Shown here piece by piece: positions 46,491 to 61,900 of a stretch of 64,000 bases of DNA. A program made the translations under genes and the position numbers. Position 1 is the first letter of the stretch, and each line of letters begins with the position of its first letter. The notes under the pieces were generated by a model that was not told the origin of the DNA, did no database searches, and saw nothing but the letters and a program-made list of their open reading frames with translations. Source of the stretch: Siphlonurus alternatus (lineage: Eukaryota > Arthropoda > Insecta > Ephemeroptera > Siphlonuridae); assembly GCA_949825025.1 (NCBI GenBank), contig OX463782.1:3483501-3547500 (forward strand). Direction: 5' to 3'.

Positions 46491-47753
46491 TTTTTTTTCA
46501 GTCGTTTCACACATGTTATAGAATTACTTCACAGATATAATCTGTTTGAGAGATTAAATGACGCGTATAGCGTGCTAAACTATTGATAAGAAAATAAAAA
46601 GAACCGCCTATTTTTATTGATAAAATATTTCACATTCAGCAAATTTCTTATATATACGAGAGTTTAATGTGTACATTTTGGATAACATGGAGATGCCCGA
46701 AGATCTTCAGGAATGTAGGCAAAAAAACCTAAAATCCTATGCTGTTCGGGTTAATGTAACTAAAAACATCTCTTTTTTTTTTAATAATAGTTTTGGTCAC
46801 CTTAAGTATTTTTCTTCATTGGTTATTCTTGCCACCATATGAAAATATGAGAAAATTTATTGTAAGAAAATGTGCGAACAGACAGAAGAAATTAATTTCA
46901 ATTCAAACTTTAGCACGTACAATATTTTGCCTACAAAATCATGACATATTTTATGACGTATGGTGAAAGACTTTTTAATAAAGTGATATTGACATAAATA
47001 AATGTCATGTCTGCTCGAGTGTTTAATTTTCAGTCATTATTCATAGTTTTGTTTGTAGGTAGTATGTGGATCACTCGGTCAAGCTGCCGTGCGCACCCAA
47101 GCTGATTAATAAATTACTGAGGTCGTACACGAGAAAAACAATCCGTGCATGCAGGTGCCTGTTATGTCACTCTGACTTCATTTACTTTATCTTTTGATCG
47201 TAACAATATTATTGTCTACTTAATTATTTATTGTTTTAATATTTTAGTATGCATGAAATTTATTTATAATAATGTTTTAATGATATATAAAAGGTTTTTT
47301 ATGTAAATAATTATTATGCTTTTTTCTCATTCTTATATTAAAGTCTGGTCTGTTTTTGATAGTTATATAGAATTTATTAATATAACACTCTTATGGCTTA
47401 ATTTTTTAAAGAATAATTATAGCAACTTATAGCATATTTTGTGATTTTCTCTAGCGTTGAGACTTTTCAATACGATGTTGAAAATTTTGTATGTCATGTG
47501 TGGTTCCCCAGAATTTTAACATCACTTTGGTCCATTGATAAAAAGTACAGTACAGTCCTGACTGAGGTTTTCCACGGTTCCCTCAGTCTCACCTCAGTGA
47601 ATGCTGGGACGCGTAACAGGCCGTGGCCACCATCCTTTCCCTACCTTATCCCTACCTATTACACCGCTGCGAGCTGTTAGCTCTTATAGGGGTGTATCCT
47701 TGTAAATAAAAAAAAAAAAAGCAATAAAGTGCACTTTCCAAAATTTCCATTTA

Positions 47754-47756
<3 letters not shown>

Positions 47757-47836
<80 letters not shown>
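47757..47836. repeat. (CT)n microsatellite
   Basis: About 78 bases of CT repeats. Confidence 0.97.
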
Positions 47837-47840
<4 letters not shown>

Positions 47841-48244
47841 ATTATTTCTCTTCATAGAAAATACGTGAAAAATAATATGTTAATAAATAAATTGTCATAA
47901 ATAATTGTAAACAAATTGTCATTGAATCAATCAATGAATCTTAAATATAACTTTTAATTTTTTAAAAGTGATTCTAAATTGAATCGATTCCCAGCAGACG
48001 ACATGCTTTCTATTTCAAAATTCAATGTTACGAATGATTATATAACACATGCAGTACTAAATTTCGACTATAAAGGATAATATATAGAATTCCAGGTTAA
48101 TTATATGTTAAGTTATCCGATTGAAACATTGCTCGATATGTCCAAAATCGATGGAAAATTGACTAAAACATTTGACGCAGTGAAAACTCTCAACATTGCG
48201 CATGATGAGAATTTTCTTACATTAAATTAATAAATTTCACTTAA

Positions 48245-48531
48245 GGTAGAGACATATAATAAAGAATGGTGGAGATAATACACCCAATGTTAATAAAAAT
48301 CCCATTCATGAAAATTATGAAAAAAAAAATAGAATGTTATTCTTTACATACCTTATCAGCAGTAGGTAAAATATCAGGTATACAAAAACTAGCTCGTTTT
48401 TGTATACCTCCTGATGATATTTTACCTCTATAATATACTGATAAGGTATGTAAAGAAGAACATTTTAAATTTTTTTCATAATAATTTTTATGAATGGGAT
48501 TTTTATTAACATTGGGCGTGTTATTTCTACC
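48245..48531. mobile_element. TTAA-flanked MITE, shorter member
   Basis: 287 bp between TTAA at 48241-48244 and 48532-48535, ends GGTAGAGACATATAATA and GGGCGTGTTATTTCTACC; inner arms match the 37691 and 57419 elements. Confidence 0.8.
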
Positions 48532-49985
48532 TTAAAAGTTCTTAACATTCAGCAGGATTATGTAGCTAATTAGACATAATTATTATGGTATTGCTTTCTT
48601 TAAAATACAACCCTTACATTTAAATATTTACATGTTACATTATTTAAAATATTCTGGTTTATAATAAAATAAGTAATTGCCCGTAATTGGTATTTTGCTT
48701 CGAGAGTAGTACAGTCCTATGAAAGGTCTATATATAAAATATAAACATTACAATTTGACTAAATTCAAATAATTTTTATTTCCATAATCTCCTACAATCA
48801 AAAGTATTATACAATAATACAATATCTTGATGTTCAGAAACTTGGAATTTTTTCTTTCATGTACCAGGATAACTATAAATAGCATTAAATTTTAATTTTC
48901 TTATTGTGACTGAAGGAACCTTGGAAACCTGAGTCAAGATTGTCGGAAATTGATGGAGAATTCACGAGTGGATGTTCTTTTAGGTCTTTAGCAACTCTTC
49001 TAAATATTATTATCTTTGGATAAAATTTAACTGTGCCTAGGATCAAGCCCATGACCATCCGATTACCTTCCGGATACAATAACTGTGCCAACTGTTCGGT
49101 ATATTTTATATACTACGGATGAAATTTAAAACTCTATATAAAGCGAGAGAGATAAAGTAAATAAGTTAACACAATTAACTTGAACGAAGTTTTTAATGTT
49201 TGAGTTTTTAGAAATGAAATCAAAACACTTCCGGCTACTTCCGGTGGTAATCTTGTGTTTATTTAACTGTATATATAACGTAAATTAGCATTTAAAAACT
49301 TTATAATATATCCTCATTACTAAAATTGTTATAAATTTTAAACCTATATCATATAATTAAATCTTTTAGATTATAAAATTAAGATATGCATGGCATACAG
49401 TGCATACACAATAAAAGAATAAACATATTATATAAAAAAATTAGAATCTATAAAACAATTGACCTTGATATATAAGTTTTAATATTATTAAAATGCGACC
49501 TCGATCTAGTCTTATGTCTTTTTTATTATATCGATTTATTTGAGCGTAGCAAGTAGCTTTAAGTTGGGATAGAACCACGTGAACTAAAACGCTCTGCAGT
49601 CTAGCGCGTGTCCTACGAGCGTGAGCACCAAAGTGAAGTCTCTGACTGCGTGCGTCTTTCGGTGTTTTCGTGTTTTTTAATTACCAAAATTTTTGGTGTT
49701 TTTAATTTGTAGTACCTTTTTTCTTTCCGTCGAATAAAGTATTTGAGTATTGATGAAAAAGTAATTTTCAGGTCTATTTATTCAAGATAAGAGATTGAAA
49801 CCTTTAAGTTAATATTTATCCTGCAAGAACTTTAACAACATTAAATGTGATAACATAAAGTCAAGACGACTCAACAACAACTTTATAAAAACAAACAATA
49901 TATTGTAAATAATATAATTTCATTTCTTAATGCACATAAATGTAATCATAGGCTCGAAGGAGGTGGTGGTGGAAGAAGGTGGGTT

Positions 49986-52900
49986 ATGCGAGGACGTTCT
50001 CTTCTACCATTGTTGCTGTTGGTGATCTTGGTGCTACCTTTGGGATCAACGACCCTTGTGGAGAACAACACCAACTATGGAGGACGTAATCATCTCACCC
50101 CTCCGGAGGAACATAAACACACCGGTATCCACGTGGCTAATTGGAGGTGGGATGAGATCGGGGTGTTTTTCACCTTCACTGCTTTCATCGTCATCACTGG
50201 ACTTGCTAAAGTTGGTATGTACCTTTATTTTCTTTTTAGTTTTATTAGGGAAGTTGCACCCTGCCTTTGATATCGCATCGTATGATTCGTATGATAAAAA
50301 CTTAAAACCAGTTTTATTGTGTTTTTAGTTTTATTAGGGTGGTCACACACTGCCTTCGTATTGCAACGTATCGCATCGTATGATAAAAATTTAGAACTGG
50401 TTCTAAATGAGAAACGTACGATGTCATGCGATACGAAACGAAGCTGTGTTATACGCGCATTACACCTGATCGCATATAGGTTCTTAACTTCTTTATCTCA
50501 TGCGATGCAAAATCATACGATTCTGTGTGAGCCAGCCCTTATATGCAGTAAAAGACTCAAGTAAATTGTGTTCACTAAGAAACAAAAACCTCTTTTCCCA
50601 TTTTCCAACAAGGCTTCTTACCTCATATAGTTTACTGATAATAATGACCTTTATTCACTAAATTTGTAGATGCTGAATGGATAATTTATGTCAGTACATA
50701 ATTTTTAGTCTTACTTTCAGTACGTTCGTTAATAAAGCACTTGATTTAAGTACGAAGTAAGCACTGAAAAAAAGACACTAAAAAAGTTCAAAAGAGACAA
50801 AGTTGGAACAATGTTAATTATGTATACTGAGCTACTGCCTACTGACATAAAGTAGTGAAACACACTCAGCATCTCAAAATAACGGAATTTTTGAAACCTT
50901 TTCAGTTCCATACGCTTAAATTTCGTAATAAATATTATAAAAAGATTGTTTTAAATAGTGTATTAAATTAACTTTTATTTATACATTTTTTATATATAAA
51001 ATTTATAGTTTTAAAGTAGAAAAGTGCACAAGAAATGCATGCAAGAAATTTCTGTTTTGTTTTTTACGTAAAAAAAATGCAAATGTTTGTATACTTGATT
51101 ATGCGATTATAAATGTATGTTACAATAGCTGTTTCGCATGTGAAAATGAAATGATTTTCAATTTTTGTATGCTAAAAGATAAGAAATGAAAAATACATTA
51201 TGATTGTTAATTTTCTTACACAAAAACATTTTTTGGTACACATTGTACTGATAACTGCAATAACTGATAGTCTTTATTTTTTGCTGCATGCCTTTTCTTT
51301 TACTTAACCCAAACAAGTTTTTCAATTCCAAAAAAATTAAAATATGTAACAATATTTAAAGTTCCGAGTTTGCACAAAAAGAGCAGGGAAAAGGTTACGT
51401 GAAAAAAAAAATAATTAAAAATGTCAACTTTTTGGATCAGAGCTCTGATAGGAAAAAATATATCTCACGATTTTGAAAGGTTATAATATAAAGTTTCATT
51501 GAATCGAATCAATCGATGGTTGCATGGGGGAAAAAAAAAAAAAAAAAAATCATTTTAGTTGCCCTTTTTTTAGTTTTTTTTTTTTTTTTTTACACAATGC
51601 GCACAACGATTGTGTCTATTTTTATTATTACAATTTACAATTTAAAGTTTATAAAACGATATCACTTAAATTTTTAAAATCATCAATAATTTGATATCAC
51701 GTCTCAGCATTTCCTCAAATAACAATAATAGCTTTACACACGGAACTGACAAGTATATTTAGTTGACCTTTTTAAAGAAATCAAATTGTTTGACTTATTT
51801 AAGAATTTCAAACCATTTGAAAATTTCTCCGAAATTTCTTCTGCTCGTTGATCGTTCTGTTTGTATAGTGAAGGGATGAACATGGAATTTTTGTTGATAA
51901 TAAGTTGGATTTAATTACATGTTACATTGCGCGTGGTTATCTCAGCTAATTATAAAAGTATTCGAAGTAAATAGAACCAATAATACCATTACGTTGCACG
52001 GTGGGCCAAATACCAAATCAAGTACTATATTATACAAATAGTACATATAGTTTTACGCTGGTTAATAACAATGATTAATGTTAATAATGAAAAATTCTTC
52101 ATCAGACAGATATTATTAACAATGATTTGTTAAAAATATTGTGAGTAGAAAATTTTGCTAAGGGTACTTTTATTTTAAGGAGACTATTATTATCCATATA
52201 AAATTACACTCCGACACACTGAAAAATAATAATTTGTTACTGCGTATTGATTACTTTTAATAATAAATAATTCCAAGTTTACTCTTATATACTAAGGTAA
52301 CGATTACCTTTATCTTTTCTCAGTGTAAGAAGGATGGGGGGGGGGGAGTGCTATGAGGACATCATTCATTGTTTTAATGTCATTCCAATTTTACTGCCCT
52401 TTTTTCTTCCATATAAATTCTTAGAAAAAAGCATTTTACCTTATTATTTTATAACTGTTATAATACCACATTATTATAGTCTATTTTATCTAGCATGCAA
52501 ATTGTTAAATAAATATTTAAAAGTAAAGTCTGTCTCGTATAACATAATCGTTATTAAAAATTCTGTACTATTGAATACTAAAATTTTAACCTTGAAATTA
52601 ATAAATATATTCATGAAAAAACAAAAGTAATAAATTAAAAAAATATTATTTAAATTTTTTATATTAATAATAATTGGTACAAACATATTAGATGATATTA
52701 TCGTACAATGTTATGTAAAAAAATATATAATTTGAATACATTTTTAATGTAAATTTACATTGATTTTATTTCTTTATGGTAATAATTTCCCGACCCATAT
52801 GACTTCAGACGAGATAACATGAATCTACGTGAAATGATGACCCTTATCATTATTTCTTATTGCAGCGTTCCATCACGCTCACTGGCTGTCCTCGCGTATC

Positions 52901-55900
52901 CCAGAGTCTTGGTAAGTAGTCTTTCTATTCCTCACATTTATTATGGTTCATGTTTGTAAAGGTGCTTTTTCCATATATATATATATATATATATGTATAT
53001 AGAGCAATGTCGAGCAGGGCTTGGCGAGGAGCAATCATTATCGCCATCATGGCCGCCATACGATATTGAAGCAAGTGCGCTTTTCTCGTCCCGCCAAGCT
53101 CCGCTCGAAATCGATTCAAGAAAAAGCACCTTAAAGGTGCAATTCCATGGAGCGGGGAAAGCGAGAAAATCGCGTACCACAGCCAATCAGATGCTCGGGA
53201 TTTCTTCATCTTGCGGGGAGCGATTTTATCGCCAACATGGCCATGTAAAAAAAAAATAATAAGAATAAGTTTTTTCAGTAGGATTTTTTTTTTTTTTTTT
53301 TTTTCCTTTTCAGAAAAGTGAGTCCAAACTAAAAATAAAAAATACAGTGAATAATGCAAGATTTAGCATTTTTACATCATTTATAATTGAGAAAAGTTTA
53401 AAAAAAAATGCTTCATTTTCAAGTGCCTTAGCGACATGACAAATGAGCATCCCGAGGCGCACTCACTTGTAGCCTTTATAATGTTGATACTCCACTCACA
53501 ACAGACTAGAACGCAGGTACGTGTCCCTTTTTGGACATTTTTGTTTAATAGAATCTCCCTCCGATCTAACTTTAATTGTGTTGTGTCAGAGTTATAGAGT
53601 GACAAAATTACTATTGATCAGCAACTAAGTTAATTAATAAATTAGAGAAACGCACGGACGTACTACGAACTTTTGCATGGTTCAATTTTAATAATAAAAA
53701 GGGTGCTTACATGAGTTTCCACATTTTGATAGGCAAATTAAAGCATGATATTTGATAAATACATAGACCTGTAAAGCTTAAGCTTTGCCCACTAGACAAC
53801 GAAAAGGGGGAAAAAATGACAATTTCCAAGTCCATTTATTAATTGTTATATGGGAGAAGATAACTCCTTGTATTACGTCAAATTGCATTATCAGTACTAT
53901 CACACAGTGTTTGAAAGAGTTATGAGGAAACTATAGACAAAAACAGGGGGGAAAAAAAAGCACAACGCGTTTTAATAGAGCATCAACCTCAAAAATTTTA
54001 AATTAAGAAACGGATGAAGAGGCATGCAAAGTTATATGCTACTCTGATCAGATTTTTTTTAGTATGGGAACTATTTTTAAAAAAAATATTGAAAGTACAG
54101 AGAAAGTAACACCACTTGACGCCTCTCCTAAATAAAAGGGACGTCATGGGTTCAAACCCAACCTCGGCAAAACTTTTTAGTAATACTTTCCGGGATCTAA
54201 AAATTCTGAAAAAAAAAAATCAGAGTGGCATAACTTTGCACCCCTATCCATTTTTGCAATAAAAATGTTTGAGGTCGATACTCCATTGGATTTACTTCAT
54301 TTTGACAGTATATAGGCGTTCCAATTTTTTGTGCAAACAATTCGCGTGGTCTTCAGATTAGCTGGGCTTACCAATTTAACTCTCGAGAAAAGTCAGCACA
54401 GATTTTACCGAAACACGCCATCACAAACCTTCTTGATGATGATTTGAAAGCTTCGTAATGATGATCATGTTACAACCCTCATTGGAGTAAGCGAGCGAGC
54501 AAAATAATGACAATTTGTGACTCATATTCTAAAAATAGAAAATAGGACTTGATATTTTTGCAGATTGTGTAAGTTAAGAAAGGGTAAAAAGGCGATTCAA
54601 ATTATATCAAAATCTATAAGGAAGTATTTTTAAAAGAGTCAATATCAATTTTATACTCCAACAAAATTGTATCTATTGTATAGTACACATTAAATTAATC
54701 ACTGACAGGTAATATACAATATAATGATTATAATGTTGTGTTAAACTATTTATATTCTGTACTTAACTAAAATGTTTGTAAAATATTTGATGATGAATGA
54801 TAATTCATCTTTTAAATAATAAATAAATAATTCTAAATAATAATTACAAATAAGTACATCGTATATGGTAGTGGATCATAATTAATTATGTTTTAATTAC
54901 GCCAAATTATGGTAACGCAACGCATGGACTTTGGATAAACATAAATATGAGAAAATTTACCAAGTAGCATAAGATTTTGGTTCGCTATATACCACGACAA
55001 CAGTAAATAAAAAAAATAAATCTTTAAATAAATAATATTTCTTTCCAACATTATTTGCACTTGTCTCCAAATTCGATAGTCGATTCACCTCCTCGTTATT
55101 TGCTACCTCAAGCTTAATAATGTCACCTTTGTTATTTAATGACCTTTGTTTGACCTTGACCTCTGTGTGTTCCAGCCTCATGATCATCATGGGCGTCGCC
55201 GTCGGCGGAGTTCTCTAGTGAGTTATAAATAGCAACTTTCTACCTAACGTGTTTGTGTGCATTACTGCATGTGTACCGTCACAAAATTAAATGGAAGTCG
55301 AAAATTAGAATGTGAATTATACAAGTTCTGTTCTACGTTTACATGACGGTGTGTAATGAGTTTAATAAGTTGACGACGAATATATAGTGCTTTTTTCTTA
55401 TGCGAGGTGTAGTCAAGAGATCCGTATTAATAAACACTGTCATGTAAACGTAGCGATTATTTTTTTATTGTTAATTGTTTTAATAATTTTTTTTTACAAG
55501 GATACACCCCTAAGAGCTTAATTAACATATAGATTTAAAATTCAAAGTTATAGTATTATTTTAATATAATATTGTTATGGTATTGTTAATATTATTTCAA
55601 TTATTATTCAATCACTTACTTAACTCCAAAACCTATAATACAAAATAAAGATAATAATGAATTCAAAGATAGTATTATATTAAGTTTACCTACCATTTTT
55701 ACTGCAAGTCACTTCACAATCTTTTTATGTAAATTTATGGAAAAATAAATTTGTCAATAATTTAGAAGTGGGTGAGATATTAAAAACATGGAAAACTTAT
55801 ATAAAAAAGGTCGTGTTTTAATGATGCGCGCTCCTTCTGAAAGAGGTTTTGAATTACATCATTAGAGGGGGACCTTTATACTTTACCACCTTCTTATTTT

Positions 55901-58900
55901 GTGTATAAATATGAGACACTATTACCATTATCCTAATAAATAAACCATTATAATGTACTCTTTACATTAAAAATTATTATATATATAAATATCTATATAT
56001 ATAATATACATAGCAAGTAGCAGTAGTAATGTATTTTCAATATAATGATAAGAGCCCGTAAAAATAGTGCTATAGGAGCAGGATATATTTGCTGCTTATA
56101 TATATAATATATAATGTATATACATTGTATTATATTATCAGTGTTGCTTAAATATTTAAGCTGGCTTACCTGTTATCAATCTGATATATAGTTGAAATAC
56201 CAGAACTATAATACAGTCGAATGTGTCACTATATAGCAGTATCTTGCTCCTATTATATTGCTGTAAGCTCTTATAATGATATTTATATAAAATTCATTCA
56301 TTGCAAGCTTTGATCTCTGATGTGGATAAATTGACAACTGATATGTTATCCTTTTTGTAGCGTGTTCAACAAATTCGCATCATCATTAGATCGTATTGAT
56401 TGTCATTATGACCTCATTTTTGCGGCAGAAATTTAATTTCTAAGAAAAATACTGAATATTTCAAAACTGTCAAAACGTTCCATTTACTGGCACTGCAGCT
56501 GGAAAAAAAAATGCACGTAGATTTATTTTAAGAACAAAATATAAGCTTCTGTCACTACATCTAATAAAAATCCCTGAAAAGCAGAGTAAGGATAACTTTA
56601 TTTTCTGTTCAGGGGTGCATATGAACATATTATAATGGAGTATCGACCTCAATTTTTTTTATTGCTGATAAAAGGTGCAAAGTTACGCTATCCTGATTTT
56701 TTTAGAACCCTGGAAGTATTTTTAAAAAATTATTGAAAGTCATTTTTGTGACGTCACGTGGCGGAAAGTCCTATCCTTTTCTAAAGGAGAGGTGCCTCGT
56801 GACGTCACAAAAAGGACTTTCAATAATTTCTTAAAAATACTTCCAGGGCTGTAAAAAATCTGAAAAAATCAGGGTAGCATAACTCTGCACCTCTATATCC
56901 ATTTTTGCATTAAAAAAATTGAGGTCGATACTCCAGAATAATAATAATTCATATGCAATAATGAGCTTATGAGCTATCTACTTTTTCAGGTGAATGCAAT
57001 TATATATAATGTTAAACGGTAACGCAGAGTGCTCATGCATGTTTCATTATTGCACATAAATTTTGTTATGCAAATAGCCCATTATTCCGGACGAGGGATG
57101 ATGTAAAATGAAGGCTGACAAATTGAATGTTTTAACTGCTATAAAATGCGTACGGTATTTTTAGAATTTAATTTATTGAAACAAGACGTAAAACACGTGT
57201 CGATTAGTTGATGACGTCACAATGTGGTTGCAGCTTGGCAGGGGTGGAGAGTCCCGAGGCGCAGGCGGTGGCCACCGATCAGCTGTTGCCGGGTACCAGC
57301 GGCCACGAGGAGGAAATAACGCCCGCCTTCGCGCTGCCAACCTTCACTCCGCGCCTCTTCTTCCTCGTGCTTTTGCCGCCGTGAGTACAACATTAGAGGA
57401 GCAATGTAGAGATTTTAAGGTAGAGATAATACGGATCAGCTGGTCCAATGCTAAAAAAATCCCATTCATAAAAATTATGAAAAAAATTTAAAATGTTCTC
57501 CTCTACATCCCCTATCAGTAGGTAAAATATCAGGTATACAAAAACGAGCTAGTTTTCGAGTTATGAATTTTTAAAGTTCTCTAATTTAACATGGAGAAAT
57601 GGAACTTCCATGTTAAATTAGTCAACTTTAAAAATTAATAACTCGAAAACTAGCTCGTTTTTGTATACCTGATATTTTACCTACTGATAGGGGATGTAGA
57701 GGAGAACATTTTAAATTTTTTTCATAATTTTTATGAATGGGATTTTTTTAGCATTGGGCCAGCTGATCCGTATTATCTCTACCTTAAACACGGCGGCCAT
57801 GTTGGTGATAAAATCACATGCCATTGAGTAAAGGTGGATTTCTTCAAGGACGATTTACTGTGGGAGGATGGCCTCTAGGACATTGTATTAAGAAACCTCA
57901 ATATTCTACAATTTTCGTGTAATTTCGGGAAAGTCCGCCAAATGAATCGCGCGCTTAAGCAGCTGCATGGCGTAGCGCTGGCGGCTAAAGCGGTCGCTTT
58001 AATAAAATCAAATTTAATGCACTTATCAAAGTCGGTGTGTGACATCATGGCGTAGCATTGGTGGCTAAAGCAGCCTCTTTGAAAGTTAGGCCATCCTCCC
58101 AGTAAATTATTCTTGGATTTTAAATGAGTGATGGCTGCGATGTGACGCAAATTTGAGCAAATTTAAATTTTTAATTTTGATAAACTTTATGTAGTTTCTG
58201 TAAAATACCTCAAATTGAATTCACCGAATTGCGAATATCGTTTGTTGAATTTCAATGCTCTTTTCAATCAACAAATGCCAGTAGAAGTTACGGCAACTGT
58301 GCACATTTTTCGTATCACGTCGCGTGCTGAAAATCCCCCACATGTAAATCCACCTTTATTGGAGGCGAGAAAATCATGATGGCTTTAGTAGACGATATTC
58401 CCGACGATGCACTCACTCGAATCCGTATGACACCTTTAATGTGAATTTACATGATGGTTGAATTTTTTAAACCGACGAGAATAATGAGAATATTATAACG
58501 CATTTGCTTTGAAATTCTTTGTTACTGTCGCTCATTTAAATCCACGTTTAAATAGGAAATGGTAATTTTATTGCGATCATAGCGTAGGTGTTTTAATTAA
58601 ATTAATGAACAAAAGTTATAAAAAAAAGATATGAAAGACATATTGGCTTGATTAAAAATCTTAATTAATTAAGTAATTAGTTTTTAGTAAAAGATAATAT
58701 TTTGTTAGAACATGAGTTTTTTTTTTTTTAATAAATTATTTTAAATTTCTAAATGAAAAAAAAAAAAAATCATAAGAGTTTAAATATTTCTACATGTTTG
58801 AAGTATTAAACTCGATAATTTTATTTTAAATACGTCAATATAGCACTTAAGAAAATTAAAAATTGATCGCTCATTGATGACAACACGCACACTCTTTGCT

Positions 58901-61900
58901 TGCAGGGTGATTCTGGAGTCGGCCTACTCTCTTTATGACCGAGCGTTTGCAGATAACATCTACACCATCTTGTTGTACGCTGTGGTGGTGAGTGTCAATG
59001 CTCATGTTAAAAGCATATACAGTATAACAAGTGTAAGTTTACACCCGACTCTATGGCGCCAAGCTCCAGACAGTCTAGACTGAATGGCGGCATCCATAAG
59101 AAGAGCCGGCCTTAATATAAATTTCAAGATGGCCACCGAGCGCAGTTTATACCATACGTAAACTAAGATTTGTAATACTGTATATAGGGTCACGTAACTT
59201 TGAGAGAAATATCAGACACGTCTTCGTGTGTTATGAGTAGTTCCTATAAGTTCCTGTACAAAAGTTTGAAGTACGATGGCGACACTCTCACTCATATGTG
59301 GTGCTTTACCTTTTGTGTATGCTGATATGACTTTGCTAATGGTATCTTATAAAGTATCCCGAGAAATTCTTTGAGATTTTTGTACTAGGAACTGACCATT
59401 TAAAGACATGCACGGATGTCTAAGCTACTTTCTGATAATTTAGTATAGTTAGTATAATTTAGTGTAATAGTTATAATAGTATAGAACAGCGCAACGATTG
59501 ATCCCCTTAGTGTTACGGGGGAAGAGGGAGGGGGGGGGTATAAGTATAAAAAATGTAGTCAAAGAAGGTTCAGAAATATATGGGAGTATAAGCCCCCAAG
59601 CAACTTAAACTTGAGCTCATTCAGAGAATCTCTTTAGCACCAAAAGGAAGAAAGCAAATTACGTAATTATTATTATACAGCAGAGGCATGCACGCATAAT
59701 TAAAACAACGCCACAGTAACATATTAAATATTATATTCTTTTCTATTATGTAATTTGACCCATGTGCCTAATTATAATAGGCGCTGAACAAATTGCCTAA
59801 CCTCACGGCGAGAATCAGTTGATAATTTATTGCTTGCTTTTATAGAGTGCAAGATTACAGAACATTCATGCAATTTTTTATCGATTATTTTTTTAATATT
59901 GCGATAGTTATATAATTATGTAAAAAAAGTACGAAGGAAATGCTAATTTACATTACCTCAAATAAAAATGCAGTAAAACAACAACAAAAATTAATAAATA
60001 TTTTGCATTTTGTCGCATTTTAAATAAAGAGGCAGAGATAAAATCGATACACTCTTAAAAAAATTAGGCTGAATTTTGACATCTTATAATCAGTACATTT
60101 TTAACGCCTTAAATCATGCTTTTTTCAGGTGTTTCGTTGCGCATTTTCAGTAACATTAACTTATTGAAATTATAAGTGACTCTCTTTCTCCCATCTTTTG
60201 TTTGATATTGATTGGTTCAATATTGATTGTTGTCTCTATTTCTAGGGCACGCTGTTCAACACCTTTGCGATAGGTAAGTGATTTATGTTTTCAAGATATC
60301 TGTGGCGTGACATTTTAGATCAATCAATTGTAATCATAATAAAAAAGGAATGAATTGAAACTTATTGCTTCAATTTCAAATTCATTTTATTGCTCGAAAC
60401 AGTCGGGATTTCAATAAATCGTTTAGATAGCACAGCAGCTCTAATTAGTACTGAAAGATTTATTTTATTTATCTATAATATTGAGGAAGGGTCATTGAAG
60501 TTTAATTTTATTATGATACACTTGTCTTAATATAAAAACTGCTTGAAAATACTGCAGAACTGAGCAAGAGAAACATTTAAACTGTCACAAGATGTACACT
60601 TGTCACCTTGGACAATTTCCCACATGCAGCCTTGTCAATCACCATGTGTTAGTGTTATTTTTATGGCACATGGTGATTAACAAAACCGCAAAGAAAATTT
60701 TCTGAGGCGACGACTGTACCTAGAGACAATATGAACTCTATACCTCCCTTAAACTTTTAGACGATGAATTGGTTTCAGTACTTTATGTCATTACAAAATC
60801 GTTCCAATTTAGTCTTACTTTCAGCACTTTTGACCTATAAAACACTTAATCTAAGTACAAATTTAGCATTGAAAAATTGAAAAAGAGAGTTAAAAAAATT
60901 GATTATATTTTTTCAACCCCATATTTGTACTTGGATTAAATGTTTTATAGGTCAAAAGTGCTGGTTGTAAACCGAAATTGTACTGACATAAAGTACTGAA
61001 ACCATTTTAGGATCTAAAAGTTTTTAGGTCTGATTTATTGGGACTGATAAAGCATCTAGTCTTCCTATAAGTTCAACTTCTCCATTTATAGATTGCAAGG
61101 CAACGCCCACAGAGTCGGGTGACGTTCGTGTCCTTAAAAGATTTATATCAGATCAGCTATTACAATGTAAGAAGACAAGCAAATGCCACGGCACGTTTAC
61201 TTAATATCGCTCCGTAAGGTTTGTTAGTATGAAAATCTTATTAATTTTCATTCAAAATTTATAAGTACACAATTTTTTTAAATGTCATGTCATGTCAAGT
61301 GATAATTTCATAAATTCCGCGTTTCACAGAAATTATTAATCTTGCCCTTCATTATAATAGAAACGTCGGGAAAAATGATAACATTACGCTACCGTGGATT
61401 AAAGGATATAGAGAGATTATCATGGTAGAACTTTTGTCTCGCAGTTCATGTACGCTGGATTTTTAATACTTTAGATAATCGTTTCGTCATGAGTTGAATA
61501 AGCTTCTCATTTCAATGTTCTGATCAGTAAATAAAAATACACAATTTTAAATCAAATTAACCTAAAACAGAAATCCAGTTTTATTTCTAATTTTTTCGAT
61601 TATACAGAAAAGTTAGCGCACATAATTGAAAAAAATTACTAGACTGTCAATTTGTATTCAAGTCTGTGCATATCCCCTTTAAGATAATACATGTTTCAAG
61701 TTAACCTTTACGCTGTGTTACAAAGAATAGTCTATTATTGAAAAAAGGTTCAGATCTCTTTTACAAGATAATTAGATTTGAAAGTAAAAACAGGTAAAGT
61801 TACCTAAGATAACAAAAGTGTTATCTATCTCCATCTTGCAAAAAATAGAACATCTTGCAGATAAGTATTTAAATTTACCTCTGAAAAATTGCATTAGAAA

